Numbered from the stretch's first letter, positions 8,986 to 17,712 are shown. The stretch: 64,000 nt of DNA from Duganella sp. OV510 (GCF_900100205.1 NZ_FNEQ01000007.1:1-64000); one strand, 5' to 3'. Notes: generated from the sequence alone by a model not told the origin. Program-made: numbers and translations.

Positions 8986-10246
8986 GCTTCTCTCCATGTG
9001 TATCGACAGGGTCCCAGATCAGGCGGGGATCGAACTGCATCGACGCGATCATGGTCAGTACCACCACCGCGCAAAACGCCAGCGCGCCGGGACCGGCCGT
9101 GATCACCGCCAACGACTGAAACCGCACCAGCGCCACCGTCAGCGTAATGACAAAAATATCCAGCATCGACCAGCGGCCGACAAACTCCACGATGCGATAC
9201 AACACCGTGCGTTGCAAGGGCTGCCAGCGCGAGCGCCGCTGCGCCGTCCAGGCCAGCAGTCCCAGCGCCACCAGCTTCAGCACCGGCACCACGATGCTGG
9301 CGATGAAAATGATGACCGCCAGCGCCGGCGAGCCGCTGGTCCAGAAATAGACCACGCCACTGATGATGGTGTCGTCCTCCTTGCCGAACAGCGAATGCGT
9401 ATGCATCACCGGCAGCAGGTTGGCCGGAATATAGAGGATGGTGGCCGCCAGCAGGAAAGCCCAGGTGCGTCCGACGCTGTCCGGACGGCGCCGGTGCAGG
9501 CGCGCGCCGCAGCGCGCACAATACTGGTGCCGCACCGTGTACTTCAACGACTCCACCAGCCCGCAAGCATGACAGGCCAGCAGCGGCGCGCCCTTTACCA
9601 GCGCCGCATACTTGAAGGTCTTCTGCGCCACGCGACGCGGTCCCGGCAGGTGCTCGCCGATATTCCATAGCGTCTTCGGATCGAACGACACCACAATGGC
9701 CAGCATCATGGTCAGCGCGCCGAAGGCAAACAGTCCGGGATGCACGACCACTTCGGCCAGGCTGGTCATCTTGACGATGGTGATCAGGATGCCAATCATC
9801 AGCACCTCGGTCATGCCCCAGCGCCGCGCCATGCCAACCGCGCGCAGCAGATGATCGAAGCCCGCTGGACGGCGGCCGGAGCGCAGCGACATGGTCACAT
9901 ACAGCAAGGAAGCCAGTTCCACCGCCGGCAACAGCATCGTGAATAAAAACACCACTACCGCCACCAACTGCATCTGTTCCATCCACAGCACGCGGATAGC
10001 GCCAAGCAGCGTGGCGCTGGTGTTATAGCCGCCCACCTCCAGCTCCACGATGGGGAAGAACTGCGCAATCAAAAACGTGAACACCGCCGCCATCGTGATC
10101 GCCGCCATGCGGCTGGCATCCGAGTGCACGCCGCGATACAGCACCGAACGGCAACGCACGCAGCGCGCCTTCTCGCGTGGGCGTAACGGGCGGTGCTGGT
10201 GCAGCACGCCGCAATCGTGGCAACTGATCAAATCGTATCGATGCAC
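8978..10246 (-). CDS. pqiA: PqiA, inner-membrane partner of PqiB
   Basis: A 422-residue integral membrane protein built of two similar halves. Each half starts with a Cys-X2-Cys ... Cys-X2-Cys zinc ribbon (SCHDCG ... CVRCRS near the N-terminus; ACHACG ... CARCGA near residue 225) and is followed by about four transmembrane helices. This two-module layout is diagnostic of PqiA. Together with PqiB and PqiC it is believed to move phospholipids between inner and outer membranes, and the operon is stress-inducible in E. coli. The promoter must lie in 10247-10339, which carries a strong dyad shared with the divergent gene. Confidence 0.95.
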   Translation of the reverse strand: MHRYDLISCHDCGVLHQHRPLRPREKARCVRCRSVLYRGVHSDASRMAAITMAAVFTFLIAQFFPIVELEVGGYNTSATLLGAIRVLWMEQMQLVAVVVFLFTMLLPAVELASLLYVTMSLRSGRRPAGFDHLLRAVGMARRWGMTEVLMIGILITIVKMTSLAEVVVHPGLFAFGALTMMLAIVVSFDPKTLWNIGEHLPGPRRVAQKTFKYAALVKGAPLLACHACGLVESLKYTVRHQYCARCGARLHRRRPDSVGRTWAFLLAATILYIPANLLPVMHTHSLFGKEDDTIISGVVYFWTSGSPALAVIIFIASIVVPVLKLVALGLLAWTAQRRSRWQPLQRTVLYRIVEFVGRWSMLDIFVITLTVALVRFQSLAVITAGPGALAFCAVVVLTMIASMQFDPRLIWDPVDTHGEKHA

Positions 10247-10273
10247 AGGCTGGCCGTTCAGTCAATAATATCC

Positions 10274-10307
10274 CTATCATACGATAAAGCCGTATCGGCT
10301 ATGATAG
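10274..10307. promoter_or_regulatory. interrupted dyad in the pqiA / solute-binding protein promoter region
   Basis: CTATCATA-CGATA (10274-10286) pairs with TATCG (10293-10297) and TATGATAG (10300-10307), with a 2-nt GC bulge. Both arms contain a TATGAT-like -10 hexamer, one on each strand. The element is therefore either a regulator site or the overlapping core of two divergent promoters. Confidence 0.4.
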
Positions 10308-10339
10308 AGCACTAACTCAAACAAAAACGGAGACAGCCG

Positions 10340-11062
10340 ATGCCCCGCTGTTGGCCCGCGATGCTCACCGCCGCCTTCACCAGCCTTCCCGCCGCGGCGC
10401 AGGGCCCGGACACGCTCATCTTCGGCACCACCCATGAAAGCGACTCGGTGGTGTACCAGTACGCCACTGCCTACCTGAACAAGCTATGCGCGGAAATCCG
10501 CCAGCGCTGCCAGTTGCAAAGCCTGCCGGGCCGGCGCGCCGAAGCAATGCTGGCCGATGGCAGCATCGTCGGCGAAATGGGGCGGGTCAAGGACTATGGC
10601 CGCAAGCATCCACACTACCTGCGTATCGACGAGCCGTTTGTGCAGACACGCACCTTCGTCTTCACGCCGGCAGCAAAGCCGGCCATCGACAGCTGGCAGG
10701 AACTGACGCAACAAGCCCGCACCGTCAGCTACAAGCGCGGCATCCACACCTATCAAACCAGGTTGGAAATGCTGCGGCCGCAGGTGACGCCGCATGATGT
10801 GCAAACCGTGCCGGCTTGTCTGCAAATGGTGATCGCGGGGCGCGACCAAGCCTGCGTTTATGATGACGGCAGCTTGAGCGCCGCCTCGCGCGCCATGCTG
10901 TCGCTGGGGCGCATCGGCAAGCCGCTGGAAGAACTCGATCTGTATATCTATCTTGGCCGCGACCAGCGCGCGCTGGCGGGCAGCATCAATGCAGCCGCCG
11001 GCCGCCTGCATGCCCAGGGCCTGAACGCCGAGCTACGGCGGAAGTATTTTATTTCGCCTTGA
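10340..11062 (+). CDS. periplasmic solute-binding protein-like (family 3)
   Basis: A 240-residue protein with a short signal peptide (cleavage near AAAQG) followed by a small periplasmic binding-protein fold. TLIFGTTHESDSVVYQYATA is the first strand-helix, and GSIVGEMGRVKDYGRKHPHY then DEPFVQTRTFVF form the hinge region. This pattern is common in the orphan family-3 solute-binding proteins of Oxalobacteraceae. GGAGACAG lies 5 bases upstream of the ATG. No permease or ATPase gene is near, so it may be a stray receptor or sensor subunit. The ligand is unknown. Its 3' end overlaps the convergent thioesterase gene by 14 bp. Confidence 0.75.
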   Translation: MPRCWPAMLTAAFTSLPAAAQGPDTLIFGTTHESDSVVYQYATAYLNKLCAEIRQRCQLQSLPGRRAEAMLADGSIVGEMGRVKDYGRKHPHYLRIDEPFVQTRTFVFTPAAKPAIDSWQELTQQARTVSYKRGIHTYQTRLEMLRPQVTPHDVQTVPACLQMVIAGRDQACVYDDGSLSAASRAMLSLGRIGKPLEELDLYIYLGRDQRALAGSINAAAGRLHAQGLNAELRRKYFISP

Positions 11063-11498
11063 CGCTGGAAGACAGTTCCTGGAAGTCGTCGCTCTTGACC
11101 AGGGCCTGCCAGGTGGCCATCAGCTTCGCCGGCGGCGTAATCAGCTTGCGCTCCCCCAGGTCCAGCCAGCCGCCGGTGCTGTTGACGCGCGCCGCCAGCT
11201 TGCCATCCGGGCGAATGATGTCCGAGCGCAGTATCCAGCGGCTGCCATCTTCCGCCAGGCCGGCCAGCGACAGCGTCACGGTGATTTCCTCCAGCAGCAG
11301 CACTTCCTTGACGTAGGCAATTTCGTCCTTCATCACCACCGGGCCGATTTTCAGCCGCATGAATTCACTCATGGGGAAGCCGTGCTCCGACAGGAACAGC
11401 ATGCGCACATCGCCGGCTTTATCGAGAAATGCGGTATTGCGCATATGGCTGTTGAAGTCCATGTCACCCCAGCCAGCCATCAGTTTTTTAGCAAACAT
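11049..11498 (-). CDS. acyl-CoA thioesterase (4HBT hotdog fold)
   Basis: A 149-residue single-hotdog thioesterase. WGDMDFNSHMRNTAFLD near the N-terminus is the 4-hydroxybenzoyl-CoA thioesterase-like signature, with the Asp and His-Met region that lines the active site. Such enzymes hydrolyse acyl-CoA to acid and CoA. The start at 11498 (MFAKK) has GGGGAG 5 bases upstream. A TTG 12 bases earlier overlaps that ribosome site and is less likely. It follows the M20 hydrolase with almost no gap and may be its operon partner. Substrate unknown. Confidence 0.85.
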   Translation of the reverse strand: MFAKKLMAGWGDMDFNSHMRNTAFLDKAGDVRMLFLSEHGFPMSEFMRLKIGPVVMKDEIAYVKEVLLLEEITVTLSLAGLAEDGSRWILRSDIIRPDGKLAARVNSTGGWLDLGERKLITPPAKLMATWQALVKSDDFQELSSSVKAK

Positions 11499-11499
11499 C

Positions 11500-12726
11500 T
11501 CACTCCCCAAGGAAATCGAATAAGGTGCATGCTACCACCTTCGTCGCCTTGCGCAGATCTTCGAGATTAAGACGTTCGTCGGCCTTCTTGGCGTTCGATT
11601 CCGGCACCGTGCGCGGGCCGGCGCCGTACAGCACCGCCGGAATGCCATGCTCGCCGTACAGGCGCGCGTCCGCATACAGCGGCGTGCCTTGCGCCGGGAT
11701 CTTCTCGCCGATGATGGTTTCGGCGTTCTGCTGGATGCTGGCTACCAGCTTGTCCGTACCTGGACGCTCGCGCAGCGCGTGCGACAGCAGCAGGCGCTTG
11801 ATCTCCAGCGTGATGCCCGGAACACCCTGCACCGCATTCTCGATCAGCGCCCGCACCTGCGCTTCCACCTCGGCCGGATCTTCTTCCGGAATCATGCGGC
11901 GGTCCATCTTCAGCACCACTTTTCCGGGCACCACGTTGGTATTGGTGCCGCCGTCGATACGGCCTACCAGCATGGTCGGCGAGTCGATGCCGGCGATCTT
12001 TGACTTGATCTTCTTCAGTTCCGGCAGCTGGCCATAGATGGCGTTGAGGATGCGTGTGGCCGCCTGCAGTGCATCGTGGCCGGTTTCCGGCATCGCGCCG
12101 TGCCCCGACTTGCCGTGTACCGTGATCTCCAGTTGCAAACAGGCGTTGTGTGCGGTGACGATGTTGTAGCTGAAGCCCGCCGCGATCACGTAATCCGGCT
12201 TGGTCAGTTTCTGTTCCAGCAGCCAGCCCGGTCCCAGCAGGCCGCCAAACTCCTCGTCGTAGGTGAAGTGTAGTTCCAACCCGCCCTTCAGCGGCACGCC
12301 CAGCGCTTCCAGCGCGCGCACCGCAAAGATGTAGGTCGCGAAGTCGCACTTCGACACTGCCGCCGCCCGGCCATAGATGTAGCCGTTATCCACCACGCCG
12401 CCGTATGGCGGATAAGTCCAGTTGTCACCCGGCGGCACGACATCGCCGTGCGCATTCAGCGCCACCGTGGGGCCACCCGCCGCATAGGGGCGGCGCACGA
12501 TCAGGTTGGTGATGCTCTGCATGCCGTAGTCGTGCACGGCCTGCTCGGGCACTGCATGCTTCTCGGCGCTCCAGCCGTAGGCCGTCACCAGATCCGCCAC
12601 CAGGTCCGCGTGCGGCGCGTTATTGCCCGGAGGTGTATCGGTTGGCACGCGCAGCAGTTGCTGTAGCACGCCGACTTCCTCGTCAAAGTGCGCGTCGATC
12701 CATTCAGCCAGTTTTTGCTTGCTCAT
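11500..12726 (-). CDS. M20-family metallohydrolase (ArgE/DapE-like) in the urate operon
   Basis: A 408-residue zinc hydrolase. NAHGDVVPPG carries the first metal His/Asp with the following catalytic Asp, TYDEEFGG the Glu-Glu pair, and PLYADARLYGEHGIPAVLYG a C-terminal metal region. The dimerisation insert (HGKSGHGAMPE) is present. M20 enzymes cleave amide bonds of small N-acyl compounds or peptides. The start at 12726 (MSKQK) has AAGGAA 5-6 bases upstream. An ATG at 12741 overlaps the puuD stop (ATGA) and is a possible alternative. Being next to puuD, it may act on an intermediate or by-product of urate breakdown, but no such role is established from sequence. Confidence 0.85.
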   Translation of the reverse strand: MSKQKLAEWIDAHFDEEVGVLQQLLRVPTDTPPGNNAPHADLVADLVTAYGWSAEKHAVPEQAVHDYGMQSITNLIVRRPYAAGGPTVALNAHGDVVPPGDNWTYPPYGGVVDNGYIYGRAAAVSKCDFATYIFAVRALEALGVPLKGGLELHFTYDEEFGGLLGPGWLLEQKLTKPDYVIAAGFSYNIVTAHNACLQLEITVHGKSGHGAMPETGHDALQAATRILNAIYGQLPELKKIKSKIAGIDSPTMLVGRIDGGTNTNVVPGKVVLKMDRRMIPEEDPAEVEAQVRALIENAVQGVPGITLEIKRLLLSHALRERPGTDKLVASIQQNAETIIGEKIPAQGTPLYADARLYGEHGIPAVLYGAGPRTVPESNAKKADERLNLEDLRKATKVVACTLFDFLGE

Positions 12727-12737
12727 TGCTTGTTCCT

Positions 12738-13937
12738 TCATTTGGCGCCGGCCTCGTACCAGGCGGCGATCTGCGCCCGTTCGGCGTCGGTCATATTGGT
12801 CAGGTTAGCCAGCGGCATGGCCTTGGTCTGCACCACCTGCTTGTAGATTTTCTCTGCATTCTGATGGATTTCGGCGGCGGTGTCGAAGGCCACACCCAGC
12901 GGGGCCGCAGCAAAGCCGGGCTGCGTTGGATGCGCAGCATGGCAGGACAGGCAGCGCGCATCGACCACCGCTTTGACGCTGGCGAACTCCGGCGCCGCCA
13001 CCGTCGCAGAAACCGGCCTGGCGGGCGCTATCGCCACCGCCACGCCAGCCAGCAACGCCACGCCGATGGCCGGATAGCGCCATTCCACGCGCCCTTTGTG
13101 GCGCAGGTTGAAGAAGTGGCGGATGAACACGCCCGCCGCCATGATCAGCGCCAGCACCAGCCACGCGTGCCCGTTCCGGTACGTCATCGCATAGTGGTTG
13201 CTGATCATGATGAACAGCACCGGCAGCGTGAAGTAGTTATTGTGGACGCTGCGCTGCTTGGCCTTCTGGCCATGCACCGGGTCCGGCATGCGGCCGGCGG
13301 TCATGGCTTCGACCATCTTGCGCTGGCCAGGGATAATCAGCATCAGCACATTACCGACCATGATGGTGCCGATCAGCGCGCCCACATGAATATACGCCGC
13401 GCGTCCACTCAGCACATGCGTCAGTCCATACGCCGCCGCCACGATCAACGCAAAAATCACCACGCCAAACCACAAATCATGCTTGCCCAGCGGCGAACGG
13501 CACAACAAGTCATATACCGTCCAGCCGATCACCAGCGTGCCGACACCGATGCCGATCGCCTGCAAGCTGCTGATATCCGCGATCTGCTTATCGATCATCA
13601 TCGCTTGCGCATTAAAATAATAAGCGATGGTCAGCAACGCAATGCCGGACAGCCAGGTGGAATAAGCCTCCCATTTAAACCAGTGCAGTTCCTTCGGCAA
13701 CTCGGCCGGCGCCACCAGATACTTCTGCGGATTGTAGAAACCGCCGCCATGCACCGCCCATAATTCACCCGACACACCCTTCTTCGCCAGCTCCGATCCG
13801 GGCGCCGGCGGGCGGATCGAATTATCCAGCCACACAAAGTAAAACGACGCGCCTATCCAGGCAATGCCGGTAATGATGTGCAGCCAGCGGACCAGCAGGT
13901 TAGCCCATTCGAGGCCGTAAGGGATCAGGTATTCCAT
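12738..13937 (-). CDS. puuD: urate hydroxylase PuuD (membrane protein with cytochrome c domain)
   Basis: A 399-residue integral membrane protein. The first ~300 residues carry about eight hydrophobic helices, opening WANLLVRWLHIITGIAWIGA with the conserved His. The last ~90 residues form a cytochrome c domain with the haem motif CLSCH and the Met-containing loop TKAMPLANLTNMT. This architecture defines PuuD, which oxidises urate to 5-hydroxyisourate and hands electrons to the respiratory chain instead of O2. Followed by the M20 hydrolase (ATGA overlap or 11-bp gap) and divergent from a LysR gene. No HIU hydrolase is visible in the window. Confidence 0.93.
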   Translation of the reverse strand: MEYLIPYGLEWANLLVRWLHIITGIAWIGASFYFVWLDNSIRPPAPGSELAKKGVSGELWAVHGGGFYNPQKYLVAPAELPKELHWFKWEAYSTWLSGIALLTIAYYFNAQAMMIDKQIADISSLQAIGIGVGTLVIGWTVYDLLCRSPLGKHDLWFGVVIFALIVAAAYGLTHVLSGRAAYIHVGALIGTIMVGNVLMLIIPGQRKMVEAMTAGRMPDPVHGQKAKQRSVHNNYFTLPVLFIMISNHYAMTYRNGHAWLVLALIMAAGVFIRHFFNLRHKGRVEWRYPAIGVALLAGVAVAIAPARPVSATVAAPEFASVKAVVDARCLSCHAAHPTQPGFAAAPLGVAFDTAAEIHQNAEKIYKQVVQTKAMPLANLTNMTDAERAQIAAWYEAGAK

Positions 13938-14033
13938 GTAGTTTTAAAGGTCAAGAATGTGGCTAATTTACAGAAGATAAACGGATTTGATTCCTGCTAC
14001 ATGAACATTAGAGTATATTAAACATATCCATTT

Positions 14034-14043
14034 CCGTATAAAC
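14034..14043 (+). promoter_or_regulatory. CCGTATAAAC element, copy 1 (puuD/LysR intergenic region)
   Basis: The 10-mer CCGTATAAAC lies 10 bases before the LysR start codon, in the promoter region shared with puuD. It is preceded by ATA-N10-TAT, a LysR-like interrupted dyad. An identical 10-mer lies at 14999-15008, just past the LysR gene and upstream of the UraD-AllC gene. Confidence 0.4.
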
Positions 14044-14053
14044 GACTCAACTC

Positions 14054-14992
14054 ATGTCCGCTTTGCCGCAACACCTGGACCTTCACCTGATCCGCATCCT
14101 CTACCTGCTGCTGGTGGAGAAAAACGTCTCCCGCGTCGCGCTGAAACTGAATCAGCCGCAGCCATCAATCTCCGCCTCGCTACGCAAGTTGCGCGAGCTG
14201 ACCGGCGATCCTCTTTTGGTGCGTGGCGCGCGCGGCATGGTGCCGACCCAGCATGGTGAAAGCCTGCTTGCACCAGCAAAGCGCATTCTCGATGAAACCG
14301 AGAACCTGTTCCTCAAGAAGGCAGCTTTCGTGCCACAGGAAGAAGCGCGCACCTTCCACGTCGCCGCACCGGACTACCTGGACAGCCAGTTCCTGCCCAA
14401 TCTGGTAGCGCTGCTGCGGCGCGGCTCGCCCAACAGCCGCATCAAGATTCATGGCCTCGGTCCGGGCTCGGACTATGTGCGCCTGCTGTCGGACGGCGAC
14501 ATGGACCTGGTCATCGCCAACTGGGACGAGCCACCCGAGCACCTGCACATGTCCAAGCTGTTCGAAGATCCCATCGTCTGCGTGATGCGCGCCGACGCGC
14601 CTTATGCGCTGCGCACCGACAGCGACAAGATGACAATGGACGATTACCTGACGCTGCCACACGTGGCGCCAACGCAGATCCTGCCCGGCTATCTCGGCGT
14701 AATCGACGACTATCTCGAACGCCAGGGCCTGCAGCGCAACGTGGTGGTGGAGTCGGCCTACTTCGGCCTGATCCCCAGCATGCTGGCGCAGACGGACTTG
14801 ATGCTGACCACCGGCAGTCAGTTCGTGCGCCATTACGAAAAACAGATGGGACTGAAGAAGTTCACCGTGCCGGTCAAGTTCCCGGCGATGCGTTTCTATC
14901 AGTTGTGGCACGAGCGCGTGCACCAGGCGCCGGAACACAAGTGGCTGCGCGAACAAGTCGCCGCCGCCGCCAAGGCGCTGACGCAAAACTAA
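14054..14992 (+). CDS. LysR-family regulator of the urate genes (putative)
   Basis: A 312-residue LysR protein. The wHTH is at residues 1-65 (LHLIRILYLLLVEKNVSRVA, LNQPQPSISASLRKLREL, GDPLLVRGARGMVPT), followed by an effector domain ending in a helix that contains LWHERVHQAPEHKWLREQV. It sits between puuD (divergent) and the UraD-AllC gene (downstream, same strand, 72-bp gap). Both flanking intergenic regions carry the identical CCGTATAAAC element. The most economical reading is that it controls both, with urate or a ureide as effector. That is inference. Confidence 0.92.
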   Translation: MSALPQHLDLHLIRILYLLLVEKNVSRVALKLNQPQPSISASLRKLRELTGDPLLVRGARGMVPTQHGESLLAPAKRILDETENLFLKKAAFVPQEEARTFHVAAPDYLDSQFLPNLVALLRRGSPNSRIKIHGLGPGSDYVRLLSDGDMDLVIANWDEPPEHLHMSKLFEDPIVCVMRADAPYALRTDSDKMTMDDYLTLPHVAPTQILPGYLGVIDDYLERQGLQRNVVVESAYFGLIPSMLAQTDLMLTTGSQFVRHYEKQMGLKKFTVPVKFPAMRFYQLWHERVHQAPEHKWLREQVAAAAKALTQN

Positions 14993-14998
14993 GCACAG

Positions 14999-15020
14999 CC
15001 GTATAAACCGTACCGCATAC
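14999..15020 (+). promoter_or_regulatory. CCGTATAAAC element, copy 2, with GTAT-N12-ATAC dyad
   Basis: CCGTATAAAC (14999-15008) overlaps an interrupted dyad, GTAT (15001-15004) and ATAC (15017-15020). Two tandem ACCGCAT heptamers (15012-15018 and 15019-15025) follow. It lies upstream of the UraD-AllC start and matches the copy before the LysR gene, so it is a candidate LysR site. Confidence 0.45.
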
Positions 15021-15064
15021 CGCATATATCGCAGCGACGCTGGCGCGTTATGATGGAGCCCATG

Positions 15065-16813
15065 ATGACGACACTCTCTGACCTGAACAGCTGCGACACC
15101 GCCACCTTCGTCGAACGCCTGCGCGGCATCTACGAACACTCGCCATGGATACCGGAACGCGCCGCCGCGCAGCGGCCGTTCAACAGCGTTACCGCGCTGA
15201 AGCTGGCCTTGCAGGATATGGTCAGCGCAGCCTCGCTGGATGAACAACTGGGCCTGATCCGCGCCCATCCCGAGCTGGCTGGGAAGGCCGCCGTGGCCGG
15301 CCAGTTGACTGCGGAATCGACCAGCGAGCAGGCCAGGTCCGGCCTGCACCTGTGCAGCGCAGAGGAATTCGCCACGCTGCACCAGCTGAATGCCGACTAC
15401 AACGCCAAATTCGGTTTCCCGTTCATCCTCGCTGTCAAAGGCCCTACCGGCCAAGGGCTGACGCGGCAAGCAGTCATCGCCACCTTTGCACGCCGCCTGA
15501 AGAATCAGCGCGCCGCTGAAATCGCCGAATGCCTCCGCCAGATCAAGCGCATTGCAGAAATCCGCCTGAATGATCTGCTGTCCGTGCAGCTGGAGTTCGG
15601 TCCCACCATCATGCAGTGGAGCGAGGAACTGGCGGCGTGGAGCGACGACGAAGCCGCGCTCACCTGCGCCTACATGACCTCCGCGCATCGCCAGACAGCC
15701 GCGCAGCTGCTGGAATGGATGCAAGCCGCCGGCATGAATGCGCATATCGACGCTGTCGGCAACGTAGTCGGCGTCTACCGCTCGGAAGCGGCCAACGCCA
15801 GAACGCTGATGACCGGCTCGCATTACGACACCGTGCGCAACGGCGGCAAATACGACGGCCGGCTTGGCATCCTGCTGCCGATCGCCATCGTGCGCCATCT
15901 GCACGCACGCAGCGAAAAACTGCCCTTCCATATTGAAGTGGTTGGCTTCGCCGAAGAAGAAGGTGTGCGTTTCAAGAGCACCTTCCTTGGCAGTACCGCC
16001 ATCACCGGCCGCTTCGACATGTCTTTACTGGAGCAGGCCGACGCCGATGGCGTCAGCATGCGCGATGCCTTGCTGGCCGCAGGCCATGATATCGCGCGCA
16101 TTCCGGCGATCGCCCGCAATCCTGCCGACCTGCTGGGCTTCGTTGAGGTCCATATCGAACAAGGCCCGGTGCTGCTGGAGCGTGACCTGGCGCTGGGCGT
16201 GGTCACGGCTATCGCCGGCAGCTCGCGCTACCTGGTCGAACTGACCGGTCTGGCCAGCCATGCCGGCACCACGCCGATGAATATGCGCAAGGACGCCGCT
16301 TCGGCGGCCGCCGAAATCGTGCTGCTGGTCGAGCAGCGCTGTGCGCAAGCGCCTTCGCTGGTCGGCACGGTCGGCCAGCTGCAAGTTCCGGGCGGTTCGG
16401 TCAACGTCATCCCCGGTGCCTGCAAACTGTCGCTCGACATCCGCGCTGCCGACGATGCGGTGCGTCTGGCTGCGGTAAAAGACGTTTTGGACGGCATCGC
16501 CACCATTTGTGCGCGCCGCCAGATTGAATTCACGCTGCAGCCGTTGCTGGAGGCCAGCGCCGCGCCGTGTGCGCCGCGCCTGATGCGGCAGTTCGGTGAC
16601 GCCATCGAACGCGCCGGCCTGCCGCGCTTTGAGCTGTTGTCCGGCGCCGGCCACGACGCCATGGAGATGGCAGCCATCACCGACGTCGCCATGCTGTTCA
16701 CGCGCTGCGGCAACGGCGGCATCAGCCACAATCCACTGGAAACCATGACCGCCGACGACGCCGACATCGCTGCCCGCGTGCTGCTCGACTTCCTGCGCAG
16801 CTACAAGGACTGA
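15065..16813 (+). CDS. OHCU decarboxylase (UraD) - allantoate amidohydrolase (AllC) fusion
   Basis: A 582-residue fusion. Residues 1 to about 165 are UraD: IRAHPELAGKA with the catalytic His at 68, then FGFPFILAVKG. They decarboxylate 2-oxo-4-hydroxy-4-carboxy-5-ureidoimidazoline to S-allantoin. From about residue 175 it is an M20/AllC hydrolase: GSHYDTVRNGGKYDG (metal His and Asp), FAEEEGVRF (Glu pair), VEVHIEQGPVL, GAGHDAMEMA and CGNGGISHNPLE. This part hydrolyses allantoate or a close ureide. The start at 15065 has GGAG 7 bases upstream; earlier in-frame ATGs at 15050 and 15053 overlap that site. The step between them, allantoinase, is missing from the window. The 3' end overlaps the convergent AraC gene by 13 bp. 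Confidence 0.93.
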   Translation: MTTLSDLNSCDTATFVERLRGIYEHSPWIPERAAAQRPFNSVTALKLALQDMVSAASLDEQLGLIRAHPELAGKAAVAGQLTAESTSEQARSGLHLCSAEEFATLHQLNADYNAKFGFPFILAVKGPTGQGLTRQAVIATFARRLKNQRAAEIAECLRQIKRIAEIRLNDLLSVQLEFGPTIMQWSEELAAWSDDEAALTCAYMTSAHRQTAAQLLEWMQAAGMNAHIDAVGNVVGVYRSEAANARTLMTGSHYDTVRNGGKYDGRLGILLPIAIVRHLHARSEKLPFHIEVVGFAEEEGVRFKSTFLGSTAITGRFDMSLLEQADADGVSMRDALLAAGHDIARIPAIARNPADLLGFVEVHIEQGPVLLERDLALGVVTAIAGSSRYLVELTGLASHAGTTPMNMRKDAASAAAEIVLLVEQRCAQAPSLVGTVGQLQVPGGSVNVIPGACKLSLDIRAADDAVRLAAVKDVLDGIATICARRQIEFTLQPLLEASAAPCAPRLMRQFGDAIERAGLPRFELLSGAGHDAMEMAAITDVAMLFTRCGNGGISHNPLETMTADDADIAARVLLDFLRSYKD

Positions 16814-17712
16814 TCGCGCACGTACTGGCGCGGCGAGCAGCCCATCACACGCTTGAAAGCCGTGCTGAATGCACTGTCCGATTCGTAGCCCAGTTGCTGC
16901 GAGATGACCGACACCGGCTGGCTGGAATGCACCAGCCGGTCGCCTGCAAGCAGCATGCGCCAGCGCGTCAGGTAATCCATCGGCGAACTACCGACGGTCT
17001 GTTTGAACTTGAGCGCCAGCGTGGAGCGCGACATGCCGACATGCTGCGCCAGCGTCTCCAGCGTCCAGCGTTGCGCCGGCTCCGCGTGCAGCGCACCGAT
17101 GGCGCTGCCGATCTGCGGATCGGCCAACGCGTAAAGCCAGCCGACGCCATTGCCCTCCTCTTCCGCCAGCACCAGCCGTAAGGCCTGCACCAGCATCATG
17201 TGCGCCATGTGCTGTGCGATCAGCACATGGCCCGGCCGTTGCTCGCGCAGTTCCGTCGCCAGCCGCTGCAAGGACCAGCGCAACGCTTCGCGGTCGCTGT
17301 CCTTGTGCACGTGGGCGATGGGCGGCAACGCCTCCAGCAGAATGCTGGTGTGCTTGCCGTTGAAAACAAAATGACCACCGACGATCATGCAGCCGCCGCC
17401 ATCGTTGATGATGCCGATGCCGCCGACACGCCGCTTGTGCAGCAACTCCAGCGCATTCACCGGCGGCAGCGACAAGTCGCTGGCCAGCCGGAACGCGCGT
17501 CCACGCGGGAGTAAAAAGCAGTCGCCGGTCTTCAGGCGCACCGGCTCGTCCACATCCTCCACCGACAGCCAGCACTCACCATGCACCACCGCGTAGCACT
17601 TGATGCCTTCGGGCCGATGGAATTGCAGCGCCCAGTCACCGGCGGCGTCAAAACCGCCGGCCATGTAGCTACGCGGCTTCAGCAAGGACAGCACATCTGA
17701 CAAAGGATCCAT
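16801..17712 (-). CDS. AraC-family transcriptional regulator (cupin type)
   Basis: A 303-residue regulator. The N-terminal half is a cupin-like sensor domain (QFHRPEGIKCYAVVHGECWL, then RLKTGDCFLLPRGRAFRL). The C-terminal ~100 residues hold two helix-turn-helix motifs (HVGMSRSTLALKFKQTVGSS, then VISQQLGYESDSAFSTAFKR) and end GCSPRQYVRDQSL. This domain combination commonly controls a neighbouring dehydrogenase or reductase gene. It is divergent from the epimerase gene at 17809, its probable target. Confidence 0.92.
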   Translation of the reverse strand: MDPLSDVLSLLKPRSYMAGGFDAAGDWALQFHRPEGIKCYAVVHGECWLSVEDVDEPVRLKTGDCFLLPRGRAFRLASDLSLPPVNALELLHKRRVGGIGIINDGGGCMIVGGHFVFNGKHTSILLEALPPIAHVHKDSDREALRWSLQRLATELREQRPGHVLIAQHMAHMMLVQALRLVLAEEEGNGVGWLYALADPQIGSAIGALHAEPAQRWTLETLAQHVGMSRSTLALKFKQTVGSSPMDYLTRWRMLLAGDRLVHSSQPVSVISQQLGYESDSAFSTAFKRVMGCSPRQYVRDQSL

